From an uncultured Pseudomonadota bacterium (GTDB lineage: Bacteria; Pseudomonadota; Alphaproteobacteria; Rs-D84), in contig OOHM01000001.1 in assembly GCA_900320405.1 (NCBI GenBank), positions 267,191-331,190 of the forward strand: a stretch of 64,000 bases of DNA, written 5' to 3'. The translations under genes were made by a program, and so were the position numbers. Shown one piece after another: positions 34,808 to 43,867 of this stretch (position 1 is its first letter; every line of letters begins with the position of its first letter). The notes under the pieces are model-generated. The model was not told the origin of the DNA and made no database searches. It worked only from the letters and a program-made list of their open reading frames with translations.

Positions 34808-36004
34808 ATGGAAAAGCAATGGAAATGCTATACGAAGCCGTTTCGCGATACTTGGATACATTTGTTGCGTTCTGATGTAAATTTACAGGTAAGCGATGGA
34901 ACAATCCCCGGATTGTTTCTGCGGTATTCCGCATCAACGCGCGCAATCAGATTTTTCTTGGGATGTAAAATCGATAACAAGAAATGCAATCTTTATATCG
35001 GGCGATATAACGATTATTCAATCAAAGACATTCGTGAAATGGCATGGAATTTGCGGCGTCAAATTGCCAATGGGCAAGACCCGCGTCGCGAAAAAACAGA
35101 ACAACAGGAAGATCTTGGTGAAAAATTCGAAGATCTGTTTCCCCAATACATGGAAAAATATGCCAAGGTTTACAAGAAACCAAGAACGCAAGATTCCAAT
35201 TGGGGCGAATATCGATTATACCTGGGGCCCATGTTTGATAAATTATACATGCGCCAGATAGAAGAAAAACATGTAATGGACGCCTATGCCAAATGGGTGA
35301 AAAAGATATCGTTTTCAACCGCAAATAAAGCATTGTCGTTATTTTCAAATTTCTGGGACTGGTGCGAAATGTATAAATACGTGGATCGTAATACCAATCC
35401 ATGCAAATATGTTCGCAAAGGTGCAAACAAGGTATATAAACCACAGATACTTGATCAAGAAGGATATCGTGCATTATCGCATGCGCTGGATGTCGGGCCA
35501 AAAGCGTCCAGAATGCATCCGCGATTATTCAATGCGCTGCGGGTGTTAATGCTGACCGGATGTCGCGCATCAGAAATAACGGGACTAGAAGTAGATGAAG
35601 TTGTTCTTATGCACAAAGTGATACACTTGAAAGACAGTAAGACCGGTGCAAGGGATGTGAAGTTATGCGATGCGGTTATACCATATTTGCAGGCTGCGCT
35701 GGATGAAGCCAAGGCATTGGGAAGCAAATATGTATTCCCTGGCGTTGGTAATACCCGTCGCCCGATAAATAACATCCGCAAACCGTTTGAATGGGCATTA
35801 GAATACGCAAAACTTCCGCACATGCGAATACACGATCTGCGGCATTCTTTCATCAGTATGGGGGCGAATATAGGCGAAAATATGGCGGCTATGAAAGAAG
35901 CGGCCGGGCATTCCCGTATAACCACCACCGAAGGGTACACGCACATCATGGATAGTAGCACTTATCGCGCAATCAATAACGTTGCGAACGCAATATGCGG
36001 ATAG
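34808..36004 (+). CDS. int: Tyrosine recombinase (integrase)
   Basis: 398 residues from the ATG at 34808, which follows AAAGGAG; an upstream frame to 34709 overlaps the excisionase gene. N-terminal arm-binding DUF4102-like part, SAM-like core-binding domain (about 100-200), and catalytic domain with R253 (CRASEITG), H342/R345 (HDLRH), H368 (GHSRITTT) and Y377 (EGYTH). Presumably integrates the island at tRNA-Asn. Confidence 0.93.
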   Translation: MEKQWKCYTKPFRDTWIHLLRSDVNLQVSDGTIPGLFLRYSASTRAIRFFLGCKIDNKKCNLYIGRYNDYSIKDIREMAWNLRRQIANGQDPRREKTEQQEDLGEKFEDLFPQYMEKYAKVYKKPRTQDSNWGEYRLYLGPMFDKLYMRQIEEKHVMDAYAKWVKKISFSTANKALSLFSNFWDWCEMYKYVDRNTNPCKYVRKGANKVYKPQILDQEGYRALSHALDVGPKASRMHPRLFNALRVLMLTGCRASEITGLEVDEVVLMHKVIHLKDSKTGARDVKLCDAVIPYLQAALDEAKALGSKYVFPGVGNTRRPINNIRKPFEWALEYAKLPHMRIHDLRHSFISMGANIGENMAAMKEAAGHSRITTTEGYTHIMDSSTYRAINNVANAICG

Positions 36005-36422
36005 TATTTTGAAAACATATTTTTGATATTTTGCGATGGTTTAATCGCATCGACAGCACTTTTTTATTCTTAAAAAAACACCTGAAATCAATATTGAAAT
36101 CAGAACAAATTTCACACCAGAAATCACGATAGAAATCATCAGTAGAAGAAGAGAAAGAAGAAATATATATAAATAAAAATAAAATTAAAAGGAAGAGAAA
36201 GAAGAAATGCAAAAAAAATTGTTGAAAACTTGTTGAGAAATTACGTACAAGTATCGAAATGTCAATAATGTTTTTAAAAGTGTTTATAAATATTTCAATC
36301 AATAGGGGTGTATCATGAAATATCAAGATGTTTTTCTTGGCAAATGTCATGATCGTGGATGTTCCTCAGCCTTAAGCCACAATTGAAAAAAATGGCGGAA
36401 ATACGCGGTAAAAAATAAAATA

Positions 36423-36581
36423 GGTTCTGTGACAGATGTTTTTTATCGAGGGTAACGGCGAGCGCACCACCTCGCTACACACAGAACTAAAAAAACGGTC
36501 CGCAGTCCGCACCCTGCAGAAAAAAGAATCGTATTTTCAATATGTTAAGTGCGGACCTAGGGTGCGGACCTGGTGCGGACA
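36423..36581. repeat. Inverted and direct repeats, possible origin or control site
   Basis: GTTCTGTG/CACAGAAC encloses GCGAG/CTCGC. Then GGTCCGC (36497-36503) and GTCCGCAC (36505-36512) are inverse to three direct copies of GTGCGGAC at 36549, 36562 and 36573. Part of a 1-kb stretch (36005-37012) in which I see no convincing gene. Confidence 0.5.
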
Positions 36582-36654
36582 CATTTTGGTATTTTTTTAT
36601 TTTTGGGGGAATTTCAGAAGTAATTTGCTTGAAAAGTGGTCGTATGTGCCAATT

Positions 36655-36760
36655 TATATCAATTTGTATCAAAGCGCATTTAAATGGTTCAATAGATGTT
36701 TAAATACAAAAATTTCTCATTTTTTGGGTTAAATGTATCATGGTGTATCATCATGTATCA
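36655..36760 (+). repeat. TGTATCA repeats with 10-bp phasing
   Basis: TGTATCA at 36734, 36744 and 36754, exactly 10 bp apart; another at 36665 with TATATCA at 36655, again 10 bp apart; and one at 36309. The phasing suggests binding on one face of the helix. Confidence 0.5.
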
Positions 36761-36959
36761 ACGCTAAAATCCGCAGAAAATAAAGACTTTACAAATGAAA
36801 ATTTTTCATGCATGGTGGTCATGTAAAGGAGTAAAAGCACACTGCCAAACAATGCTGATTGGGACACAGATCGGCGAACAACAAAAATGGTGAAAAATTA
36901 TGAAAAATGATCAAAAATTATCATTTTTTACAAATAAACGTGATTTTTTCACATTTATC

Positions 36960-36988
36960 TTGACTTTTTGGTCAAAATTTGATATTTT
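36960..36988 (+). promoter_or_regulatory. Promoter with overlapping palindrome, upstream of the AAA15 ATPase
   Basis: TTGACT (36960-36965), 17-bp spacer, TATTTT (36983-36988). TTGACtttttgGTCAA (36960-36975) is palindromic and covers the -35 box, as an operator would. Confidence 0.5.
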
Positions 36989-37012
36989 TGATCATAAAGA
37001 AGAGGTGTTCAA

Positions 37013-38284
37013 ATGTTAATAAACTTTTCTGTTTCAAATTTTGCATCATTCAAAAACAAGGTGACATTGTCCATGGAAAAGACCGCTATTCAACAGCATC
37101 CGGAACATATCTTGAATAAACGGGTGGTGTCTGGGGTGGCTTTGTATGGGGCAAATGCATCTGGAAAAACAAACCTGCTACGGGCAATAGGTTTTGTGCC
37201 GATGTTTGCATATCCGAACAGCATTTTGCAGTTGAATGCCTTGAATTCCTTTATGCAACAATCCGATGTGCCGACAGAGTTTGAAATTGAATTTGAATCA
37301 AACGGGGTAAATTATATTTATAAAATATCCTTTGATTCCAAGGAAATATTAAGCGAAGAAATCTCGTTCGCAGAAAAGACCAAACGAAATTTGATCTTTA
37401 AGAGAACGGGGCTTAATGCTGAATATGGAAAAAAATTTCAAACCGAATGGTATAAAAACAGAACATGCCCAAAAGATGTTACATTGATGTCCAAAATACT
37501 TAGCGATGGAATAATCGATAACAAGATATCCGGCTATCAGCATTTTGTGAACATTGATGAATTCTTAAGGGGGATTGCATTTTTTGATCCTAAAACAGAG
37601 GTGCCTGCGGGGTACATATACAACGGATTTAAAGAACCACAATTCAAAAAGTTTTTAAAGGGGTTGTTGCGTCAGGCCGATACAGGAATAACCGATGTTG
37701 ATTTGACGGAATTGCCACCGGCAACGCCTGAACAAATCGCAAAGGATCCAGACTTGTCAAGGTTATTGCCTGGGCATGCCTTGATACGCCAATATGGAGA
37801 TGATTATTATGTGTTTACAGCAGAGCGAGGAATTATAAGAGTGCAAAGATTAACCACTATGCACGGGGATGTTTCTTTCACGCTATCAAAGGAATCTGCG
37901 GGGACAATAAAGTTGTTCAAACTTGGATTCTTGTTGTATTCATACAAAAACATGCCAGGAAGCAAATTATTGTTGTTGGACGAATTTGATGGATTGTTCC
38001 ATCCGTTCTTGACGAAAGTGTTGCTTAAAAGTTTGTTAAACAACCATATGGGGGGGCAATTCATAGCCGCTTTACACAACACAATGTTGTTAAGTCATGA
38101 CGTCTGGCGTGTTGATGAAATTTGGTTCACAGAAAAAGACGAAGACGGGGCAAGTGATTTATATCCTTTGACTGATATCAATCCGCGGTTTGATAAAGAT
38201 CTTGAAAAAGATTATATCAACGGGCGATATGGTGCGGTCCCGTTTTTGGGGGATGAAAAGGCATGGGAAGAAATAGTGAAGTAA
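37013..38284 (+). CDS. AAA15-family ATPase (RloA-like)
   Basis: 423-residue ABC/SMC-like ATPase of the AAA15 (COG1106) type. Walker A GANASGKT at 46-53, a signature-like 'LSKESAGTIKL', and Walker B LLLLDEFD at about 318-325. Starts with the typical 'NFSVSNFASFKNKVTLSM'. These ATPases form two-gene defence modules with a small nuclease or toxin partner. Here the next gene overlaps it by 22 nt. Related pairs next to type I systems were named rlo (R-linked ORF) in Campylobacter. Confidence 0.85.
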   Translation: MLINFSVSNFASFKNKVTLSMEKTAIQQHPEHILNKRVVSGVALYGANASGKTNLLRAIGFVPMFAYPNSILQLNALNSFMQQSDVPTEFEIEFESNGVNYIYKISFDSKEILSEEISFAEKTKRNLIFKRTGLNAEYGKKFQTEWYKNRTCPKDVTLMSKILSDGIIDNKISGYQHFVNIDEFLRGIAFFDPKTEVPAGYIYNGFKEPQFKKFLKGLLRQADTGITDVDLTELPPATPEQIAKDPDLSRLLPGHALIRQYGDDYYVFTAERGIIRVQRLTTMHGDVSFTLSKESAGTIKLFKLGFLLYSYKNMPGSKLLLLDEFDGLFHPFLTKVLLKSLLNNHMGGQFIAALHNTMLLSHDVWRVDEIWFTEKDEDGASDLYPLTDINPRFDKDLEKDYINGRYGAVPFLGDEKAWEEIVK

Positions 38285-38877
38285 CTTTTCGTCGCAGAAT
38301 TCCTAAAAAGGTGATTTATCTGGCGTGTGAAGGCGGCACCACCGGAACCGAAGGGGCATATATCAAACAATTATGTGCCGCATATAATTGTACTTTAATT
38401 CCAATGTACAAAGGATCCGCCGATCCATTAACCTTGGCCGTTGTAGCAATACGCTTTGTCGGTGATGGGCCAGAGTTGCCAGAAAAATCTGAAGTTTGGA
38501 TAGTGTTTGATAATGATGACCCGAAAAAAGTAAAAGCCGCATTTGAACAAATTGACGCATACAATGCCAAACGCGAACCCAATGCCCCAAAGATATGGAT
38601 CGCATTTAATGCACCATCCATAGAAACTTGGGGACTATTGTGTTGCGGGCAAAAGGTTGCCGAAGATCCCAAGGTGAACCAAAGCAAATTAAGCAATTGT
38701 ATGCCCAAATATCATCACACCAAAAATCCCCGTTTTGATTTTGATATGATGGAATCGGGTTGTAATGCTGCTTTGCAGAAGGCAAAAGATTGGCAAAAAT
38801 CGGCAGGCGATTCACCAGAATACACTTGCCACTTTTTCGCCGGCATCTACAAATTGGTTGAACACATAAAGGGATGA
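38263..38877 (+). CDS. RloB-like protein (Toprim-like effector candidate)
   Basis: 204 residues. Begins with 'PKKVIYLACEGGTTGTEGAYI', the RloB start with its conserved glutamate, then 'VWIVFDNDDPKK' with an acidic DND pair, and 'IAFNAPSIETWGLLC' matching the S-N-P-C-F-E-x-W-like strand of RloB proteins. The acidic residues suggest a Toprim-type metal site. Overlaps the ATPase gene, so one operon. In PARIS the ATPase AriA works with a Toprim nuclease AriB; this pair is of comparable design, but RloB is a different family. Confidence 0.75.
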   Translation: MGRNSEVTFRRRIPKKVIYLACEGGTTGTEGAYIKQLCAAYNCTLIPMYKGSADPLTLAVVAIRFVGDGPELPEKSEVWIVFDNDDPKKVKAAFEQIDAYNAKREPNAPKIWIAFNAPSIETWGLLCCGQKVAEDPKVNQSKLSNCMPKYHHTKNPRFDFDMMESGCNAALQKAKDWQKSAGDSPEYTCHFFAGIYKLVEHIKG

Positions 38878-38881
38878 TGGT

Positions 38882-39244
38882 ATGGACGATTTTGAGTTTG
38901 TTTTTGATTTACTAAACAAAACGGGTGCTATTGGCAATTGTTCTGTGGATCTGGAAATAGCAAAACGGAACTACAATGCATTGAAAGGCAACGATGATCT
39001 GCGTGTGCAAATACAACTTAATATCAGTTTGCAAAGATATCATAACGAAATTGACGAATTGCATAAAATGCTAGGCATCAATCCGGCATCGCCAAACGAA
39101 CCAGTAAGCCACAATCCAAGAAACGAATTGCGATACATAACAGACAGAATCCCTGCCTACATGGCTTTGCGCGAATTAAAAGGTGAAGTTAGGGAAAAAG
39201 CAATAAAACATTTATTAACCAAATATCCAATATACAAAAAATAG
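38882..39244 (+). CDS. Small protein of unknown function in the ATPase operon
   Basis: 120 residues, mainly helical, no signal or membrane segment, no family recognised. It starts four bases after the RloB-like gene, so it is probably the third gene of that operon. 'DLLNKTGAIGNCSVDLEIAKR' near the N-terminus is amphipathic. About 105 bp of AT-rich DNA separate it from hsdM. Confidence 0.6.
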   Translation: MDDFEFVFDLLNKTGAIGNCSVDLEIAKRNYNALKGNDDLRVQIQLNISLQRYHNEIDELHKMLGINPASPNEPVSHNPRNELRYITDRIPAYMALRELKGEVREKAIKHLLTKYPIYKK

Positions 39245-39349
39245 AGCTGTGTTATACTGATAGTGAATAAAATAAAGCCAAAAACAACGATTTTTATGTG
39301 GAAAAAATCATAATAAATCTGCTAAGGTTGTAAAAAAAGGAAGATTATT

Positions 39350-41062
39350 ATGAGCTTACAACACAACGTAAACGAAAAAGCTAACCTAATTTGGGCGATT
39401 GCAGATAAATTGACGGGGCCATTTAAACCACATGAATATGGCGAGGTTATATTGCCACTTATGGTGATACGCCGGTTTGATTCTATCTTACAAGATACCA
39501 AAGCGGCTGTTTTAGATGCTAACAAAAATATACCGGACGGACCGATGAAGCATGCCATGCTTTGCAATGCGTCGGGCCACAAGTTTTACAATGTCAGTGA
39601 ATTTACTTTCCCAAAATTGTTAGATGCGCCAGATCATATCGCCAGCAATTTCAATGCGTATCTGGCGGGGTTTTCAGAAAACGTGCGTGATATTATCGAA
39701 AATTTTAAATTTCAGGCAATAATAGACCGTTTGGTAGAAAACGATTTGCTGTTCATAATCATAGAAGAGTTTTGCTCGCCAAAGGGCGATTTGCATCCAT
39801 CTAAAATCAGCAATCTGGAAATGGGTTACATTTTTGAAGAAGTTATACGTCGCTTTTCCGAAGCCCACAACGAAGATGCCGGACAACACTATACACCACG
39901 TGAAGTTATCGAATTGATGGTAAATATATTGTTCGAAAATGATGCAGAAATTTTAACTGGTAATGTGGCAAAAACATTGTATGACCCCACGGTTGGTACT
40001 GGTGGAATGCTTTCTGTGGCCCAAGAATATTTGCACAAAATGAATCCAGATGCTTCATTGGTATGCTATGGTCAAGAAATCAATCCAGAAACCTATGCCA
40101 TTTGCAAAGGCGACATGTTGATTAAAGGTAATGATGCAGATAACATAAAACGCGGGAATACTTTATCAGATGATAAATTTTCAAGTGATAAGTTTGACTA
40201 CATTCTTTCCAATCCACCATTTGGTCGTGAATGGAAAAATGAAAAGAAGGCCGTAGAAGACGAAAACAGACTAGGGTATGCTGGGCGTTTTGGTGCAGGT
40301 TTGCCACCGGTCAGCGATAGCCAAATGTTGTTTTTACAGATTTGTGCATCAAAATTACGTCCCGAGGGCGGCCGCGCATGTGTCGTTCAAAACGGATCGC
40401 CATTATTCAGCGGTGACGCAGAAAGCGGACCGTCAGAGATAAGAAGATATTTATTAGAACACGATATGGTAGAGGCGATTATTGCACTGCCAAATGATTT
40501 GTTTTATAACACTGGAATAGCGACGTATGTTTGGGTGTTGTCAAATCGCAAGGTGTCATATCGTCAGCATAAAGTGCAGTTGATAGATGCAACACAAAAG
40601 TTCGAAAAACGTCGCAAGGCCCTGGGAAATAAACGTAATGACATTCCACAGTCGGCCATAGACGAAATTACACGTATATATGGCGAATTCAAAGAATCGG
40701 AAATCAGTAAAATTTTCCATACTGATGAATTTGGCTATCGTAAAATTACCGTTGAACGTCCAATGTTGGATGAAAAGGGTAATGTGGTTCTGAAAAAGGG
40801 AAAGCCGGTTGCGGATCCAAAATTACGTGATACAGAAAACGTACCGATGACCGAAGATATAAATGAATATTTTAAACGTGAGGTATTACCATTTGCACCT
40901 GATGCCTGGATAGATGAATCTAAGACCAAGATTGGATATGAAATACCATTTACACGTTATTTCTATAAATACACACCACCACGCAAATCAGACGATATTT
41001 TGGCCGAAATAATGACGTTGCAATCTGACCTTGATACATTATTGAAAGGGGTTGGAAAATGA
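39350..41062 (+). CDS. hsdM: Type I restriction-modification DNA methyltransferase subunit HsdM
   Basis: N6-adenine methyltransferase subunit. 570 residues: N-terminal HsdM_N helical domain (about 1-150), SAM-binding motif I DPTVGTGGM (from residue 212), catalytic motif IV NPPFG (from 288). 'AGQHYTPREVIELM' marks the join between the domains. Longer than the usual 500-520 residues by a C-terminal part of about 50 residues. Starts the operon hsdM-TM-hsdS-TM-TM-hsdR; the next gene overlaps it by four bases. Confidence 0.95.
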   Translation: MSLQHNVNEKANLIWAIADKLTGPFKPHEYGEVILPLMVIRRFDSILQDTKAAVLDANKNIPDGPMKHAMLCNASGHKFYNVSEFTFPKLLDAPDHIASNFNAYLAGFSENVRDIIENFKFQAIIDRLVENDLLFIIIEEFCSPKGDLHPSKISNLEMGYIFEEVIRRFSEAHNEDAGQHYTPREVIELMVNILFENDAEILTGNVAKTLYDPTVGTGGMLSVAQEYLHKMNPDASLVCYGQEINPETYAICKGDMLIKGNDADNIKRGNTLSDDKFSSDKFDYILSNPPFGREWKNEKKAVEDENRLGYAGRFGAGLPPVSDSQMLFLQICASKLRPEGGRACVVQNGSPLFSGDAESGPSEIRRYLLEHDMVEAIIALPNDLFYNTGIATYVWVLSNRKVSYRQHKVQLIDATQKFEKRRKALGNKRNDIPQSAIDEITRIYGEFKESEISKIFHTDEFGYRKITVERPMLDEKGNVVLKKGKPVADPKLRDTENVPMTEDINEYFKREVLPFAPDAWIDESKTKIGYEIPFTRYFYKYTPPRKSDDILAEIMTLQSDLDTLLKGVGK

Positions 41063-41700
41063 TTTTATGTGGTGTAGAGATTCCAAATTTAGATTTGGTG
41101 AACATAGCTGCTGCAGGATTGGCGGCGTTTACTGGTGCTGTTGCTGCGTTTGTTGTAGCGCAGATAAAAGAGAATAGAAAACAAAAGGCGACAGAGCGAT
41201 CAAAATTGGTACAATGTTTTTATGATTTACATTTTGCTTTGCGAAATGTGTCTCATTTTCATAACGAGATAACAAAAATACATAAAAACGAACCTTGTAA
41301 TAATACAACAGAAAGTGCTCGTCAGATTCTGAATTTTCAATTTGATACTCAAAGTGTTGATTTTATTTGTAGCAAATGTCCATTGTTATATGAAATCATA
41401 TCTCAAATTGATATGGATTGGAGTGTTTTGAATTCTGTAGCGGCATCCAAAAATTATGATGCAATAAGTGAACATGTGATGGTTATTTGTATGAAATTGA
41501 TGGCTACAATAGAAAATATAGATGACTATCTGGTAAAATATTATAAACAAAAATCGATGATTGTTGGTAACGTACAAAAGAACTTGGATGCAGTTTTAGA
41601 TGTGTTACCGAATTTAAAACAGTGGAAGCTTACCGGAGATAAAAAATTGGAAGCTGATCCAGCTGTAGTTGCTTATAAAGAATGGCGGATTAAAGTATAG
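41059..41700 (+). CDS. Membrane-anchored protein inside the hsd operon (1 of 3)
   Basis: 213 residues. One N-terminal membrane helix (about 12-36, IAAAGLAAFTGAVAAFVVAQI) followed by a basic segment (KENRKQKATERSK) and a helical cytoplasmic domain. The start overlaps hsdM (ATGA), the end lies 11 bp before hsdS. Not a known subunit of type I enzymes. Its layout (one helix, basic segment, helical domain) matches the two proteins encoded downstream of hsdS. Confidence 0.7.
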   Translation: MILCGVEIPNLDLVNIAAAGLAAFTGAVAAFVVAQIKENRKQKATERSKLVQCFYDLHFALRNVSHFHNEITKIHKNEPCNNTTESARQILNFQFDTQSVDFICSKCPLLYEIISQIDMDWSVLNSVAASKNYDAISEHVMVICMKLMATIENIDDYLVKYYKQKSMIVGNVQKNLDAVLDVLPNLKQWKLTGDKKLEADPAVVAYKEWRIKV

Positions 41701-41711
41701 AGGATAAAGAT

Positions 41712-42992
41712 ATGTTGGCAAACAAAGAATATAAAGATTCTGGGGTTTCATGGTTGGGGAATATACCAGCGCTGTGGAACATAGTGAAAACAAAACGCCA
41801 TTTCCAAAACGAAAAACGGGTTGCCGGCAAATATGCTAATCAATATGAACGTCTAGCTCTGACTATGAATGGTGTTATAAAAAGAGATAAAGAAGACGCT
41901 GAGGGATTGCAACCAGAAAGCTTTGAGGGATATCAAGTTCTTGAACAAAACCAATTGGTATTCAAGTTGATTGATTTGGAAAATGTTAAAACAAGCCGTG
42001 TGGGTTTGTCGCCATATACGGGGATCGTATCTCCAGCATATATTATTTTGCATAATGACCAACAAGATAATCGTTTTTATTATTACTATTACATGAACAT
42101 GTATTATCAAGAAATATTCAATTACCTTGGTGGAGAAGGTGTAAGAAGTGCATTAAATGCAAAAGATTTATTAGAAACGCCAATTCCGGATATTTCATTA
42201 AAACAACAAAAAGTGATAGCAGATTATTTGGATAAAGAATGTGCAAAAATTGATAGCTTGGTTGAAAAACAACGCAGCATAATTGAAAAGCTGAAAGAAT
42301 ATAAAAAATCTGTTATCACCGAGGCCGTCACACGTGGGCTAGATCCAGCCGCACCAATGAAGGACAGCGGTATAGAATGGATAGGAAAAATTCCTGCACA
42401 TTGGGAAATAAGACGAATAAAAACACTTGGCGAGTACAGAAACGGTCTTACATATAACCCAGAAAATATGGTCGGCGAAGAAGGGACTTTAGTGCTTAGA
42501 TCGTCAAATGTGCAAAATGGTAAACTTGTTTTTGAAGATAATATTTTTGTGAATAGTGAAATACCGGATCAATTGTTTGTTCGTAAAGGCGATATAATAA
42601 TTTGCTCAAGGAACGGTAGTAGAGAATTGGTTGGGAAAAACGCTGTTGTAAAAGAGGATTTACATGCTTCTTTTGGTGCGTTTATGATGGTTTTTAGATC
42701 CAGGTATCCGGAATATATGAGTTATATTTTGAATTCTGCAATATTTAATTATTATTTAAGCAGTTTTTTTACTTCAACAATAAATCAACTAACCGGTAGC
42801 AATTTTGGAAACATGAGAATTGTTTTTTGCCCGGACAAAAAAGAACAAGATGAAATAATAGAATATCTTGATCATAAGTGTGAAGCAATTGATGAGGTAA
42901 TCGAAAAACGTGAAAAGCTAATAGGTTTGCTTATTGAATACAAGAAATCACTGATATACGAATGTGTGACAGGTAAAAAAGGGGTTGCATAA
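41712..42992 (+). CDS. hsdS: Type I restriction-modification specificity subunit HsdS
   Basis: 426 residues with two target-recognition domains, each introduced by a conserved start ('DSGVSWLGNIPALW' at about 7 and 'DSGIEWIGKIPAHW' at about 217) and each followed by a long conserved helix ('LKQQKVIADYLDKECAKID', 'KKEQDEIIEYLDHKCEAID'). It defines the bipartite recognition site and holds two HsdM. The stop codon overlaps the ATG of the next gene. Confidence 0.93.
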   Translation: MLANKEYKDSGVSWLGNIPALWNIVKTKRHFQNEKRVAGKYANQYERLALTMNGVIKRDKEDAEGLQPESFEGYQVLEQNQLVFKLIDLENVKTSRVGLSPYTGIVSPAYIILHNDQQDNRFYYYYYMNMYYQEIFNYLGGEGVRSALNAKDLLETPIPDISLKQQKVIADYLDKECAKIDSLVEKQRSIIEKLKEYKKSVITEAVTRGLDPAAPMKDSGIEWIGKIPAHWEIRRIKTLGEYRNGLTYNPENMVGEEGTLVLRSSNVQNGKLVFEDNIFVNSEIPDQLFVRKGDIIICSRNGSRELVGKNAVVKEDLHASFGAFMMVFRSRYPEYMSYILNSAIFNYYLSSFFTSTINQLTGSNFGNMRIVFCPDKKEQDEIIEYLDHKCEAIDEVIEKREKLIGLLIEYKKSLIYECVTGKKGVA

Positions 42993-43441
42993 TGGTGTGG
43001 TGGCAATGGTTAATTTCGTTGTTGTGTGGTTTGGCTGGTGCTGCGCTGGGTGGTTATATATCGTATAAAACAATGTTGGCACAACAGGATAAGCAACGAG
43101 AATTTGAAACTGATACCTATAATAGAAACAAGCGTAATGAAACATACCTAGCAATAATAAAATTTTTTCAACGGTTGTTAGATGTAGATTTTGATCGTAT
43201 GTTACGCAGTTATGACGAAGATATAATAAATGAATATGAACAAACAAAAGCGATGGTTTATATGTATGCTTCGCAAGAAATAAAAGATATATTTCCAATA
43301 TTCAAACAATGTTTTGATACAGATCATTTTACAAGCACCTACACCAAAGAAGAATTACAAGATACATTCAATCTAATACAGGTACAGATATTCATTGAAC
43401 TTGAAAGCACTAAAAAACAAAAAGGTGTACAGAATGTCTGA
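42992..43441 (+). CDS. Membrane-anchored protein inside the hsd operon (2 of 3)
   Basis: 149 residues: N-terminal helix 'LISLLCGLAGAALGGYISYKT' (about 7-27), then a charged linker and a helical domain with 'KAMVYMYASQEIKDIF'. The next protein has the corresponding 'APMLIYASRKIYKEYY', so the two are related. Start overlaps hsdS (TAATG) and end overlaps the next gene (ATGTCTGA), meaning tight translational coupling. No family name known to me. Confidence 0.7.
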   Translation: MVWWQWLISLLCGLAGAALGGYISYKTMLAQQDKQREFETDTYNRNKRNETYLAIIKFFQRLLDVDFDRMLRSYDEDIINEYEQTKAMVYMYASQEIKDIFPIFKQCFDTDHFTSTYTKEELQDTFNLIQVQIFIELESTKKQKGVQNV

Positions 43442-43865
43442 AACGATAATTGCTTCTTTAGTTGGTGCTGGTGGTGTGTTTGTTGGTGCGCTTATGACAT
43501 TGATTGGACTTGGAATCCAATCTTGGTTACAATCACGACGTGAAGAAAAACAACATATCAAGCGAAAAAGAGAAGAGTTGTATATAAAAGTTTGCTATGT
43601 TTTAATGGAACATGAAAAAACAGGTCGCTATAAGGAAATAAACAAACACTGTAAAGACGTCTTTAATGAATTGCAGGCACCAATGTTGATTTATGCATCA
43701 AGGAAAATTTACAAAGAATATTATAAATTAGATTCTGAAATCTGGCAAACTTATGCTAAAATACATACTAAGAAGCAAGCTGAACAAATTTCAAATGAAA
43801 TAGCAGATAAAATAGAAGCGTTTGCAGAGAAAATGCGCAAAGAACTAGGAATAAAAGGAGCATAG
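43434..43865 (+). CDS. Membrane-anchored protein inside the hsd operon (3 of 3)
   Basis: 143 residues from the ATG at 43434 (AAAGGTG upstream). One N-terminal membrane helix (about 4-26, with GAGGVFVGALMTLIGLG), a basic segment 'SRREEKQHIKRKREE', and a helical domain containing the YAS motif. Ends three bases before hsdR. The role is unknown; possible jobs are membrane tethering of the R-M complex, an effector, or an immunity factor. Confidence 0.7.
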   Translation: MSETIIASLVGAGGVFVGALMTLIGLGIQSWLQSRREEKQHIKRKREELYIKVCYVLMEHEKTGRYKEINKHCKDVFNELQAPMLIYASRKIYKEYYKLDSEIWQTYAKIHTKKQAEQISNEIADKIEAFAEKMRKELGIKGA

Positions 43866-43867
43866 TA

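Noticed and set aside
36436-36732. 98-codon open frame in the gene-free part of the island
   Set aside because: No ribosome-binding site, unusual composition (FFYFWGNF), and it covers the inverted-repeat region. It reads like chance.
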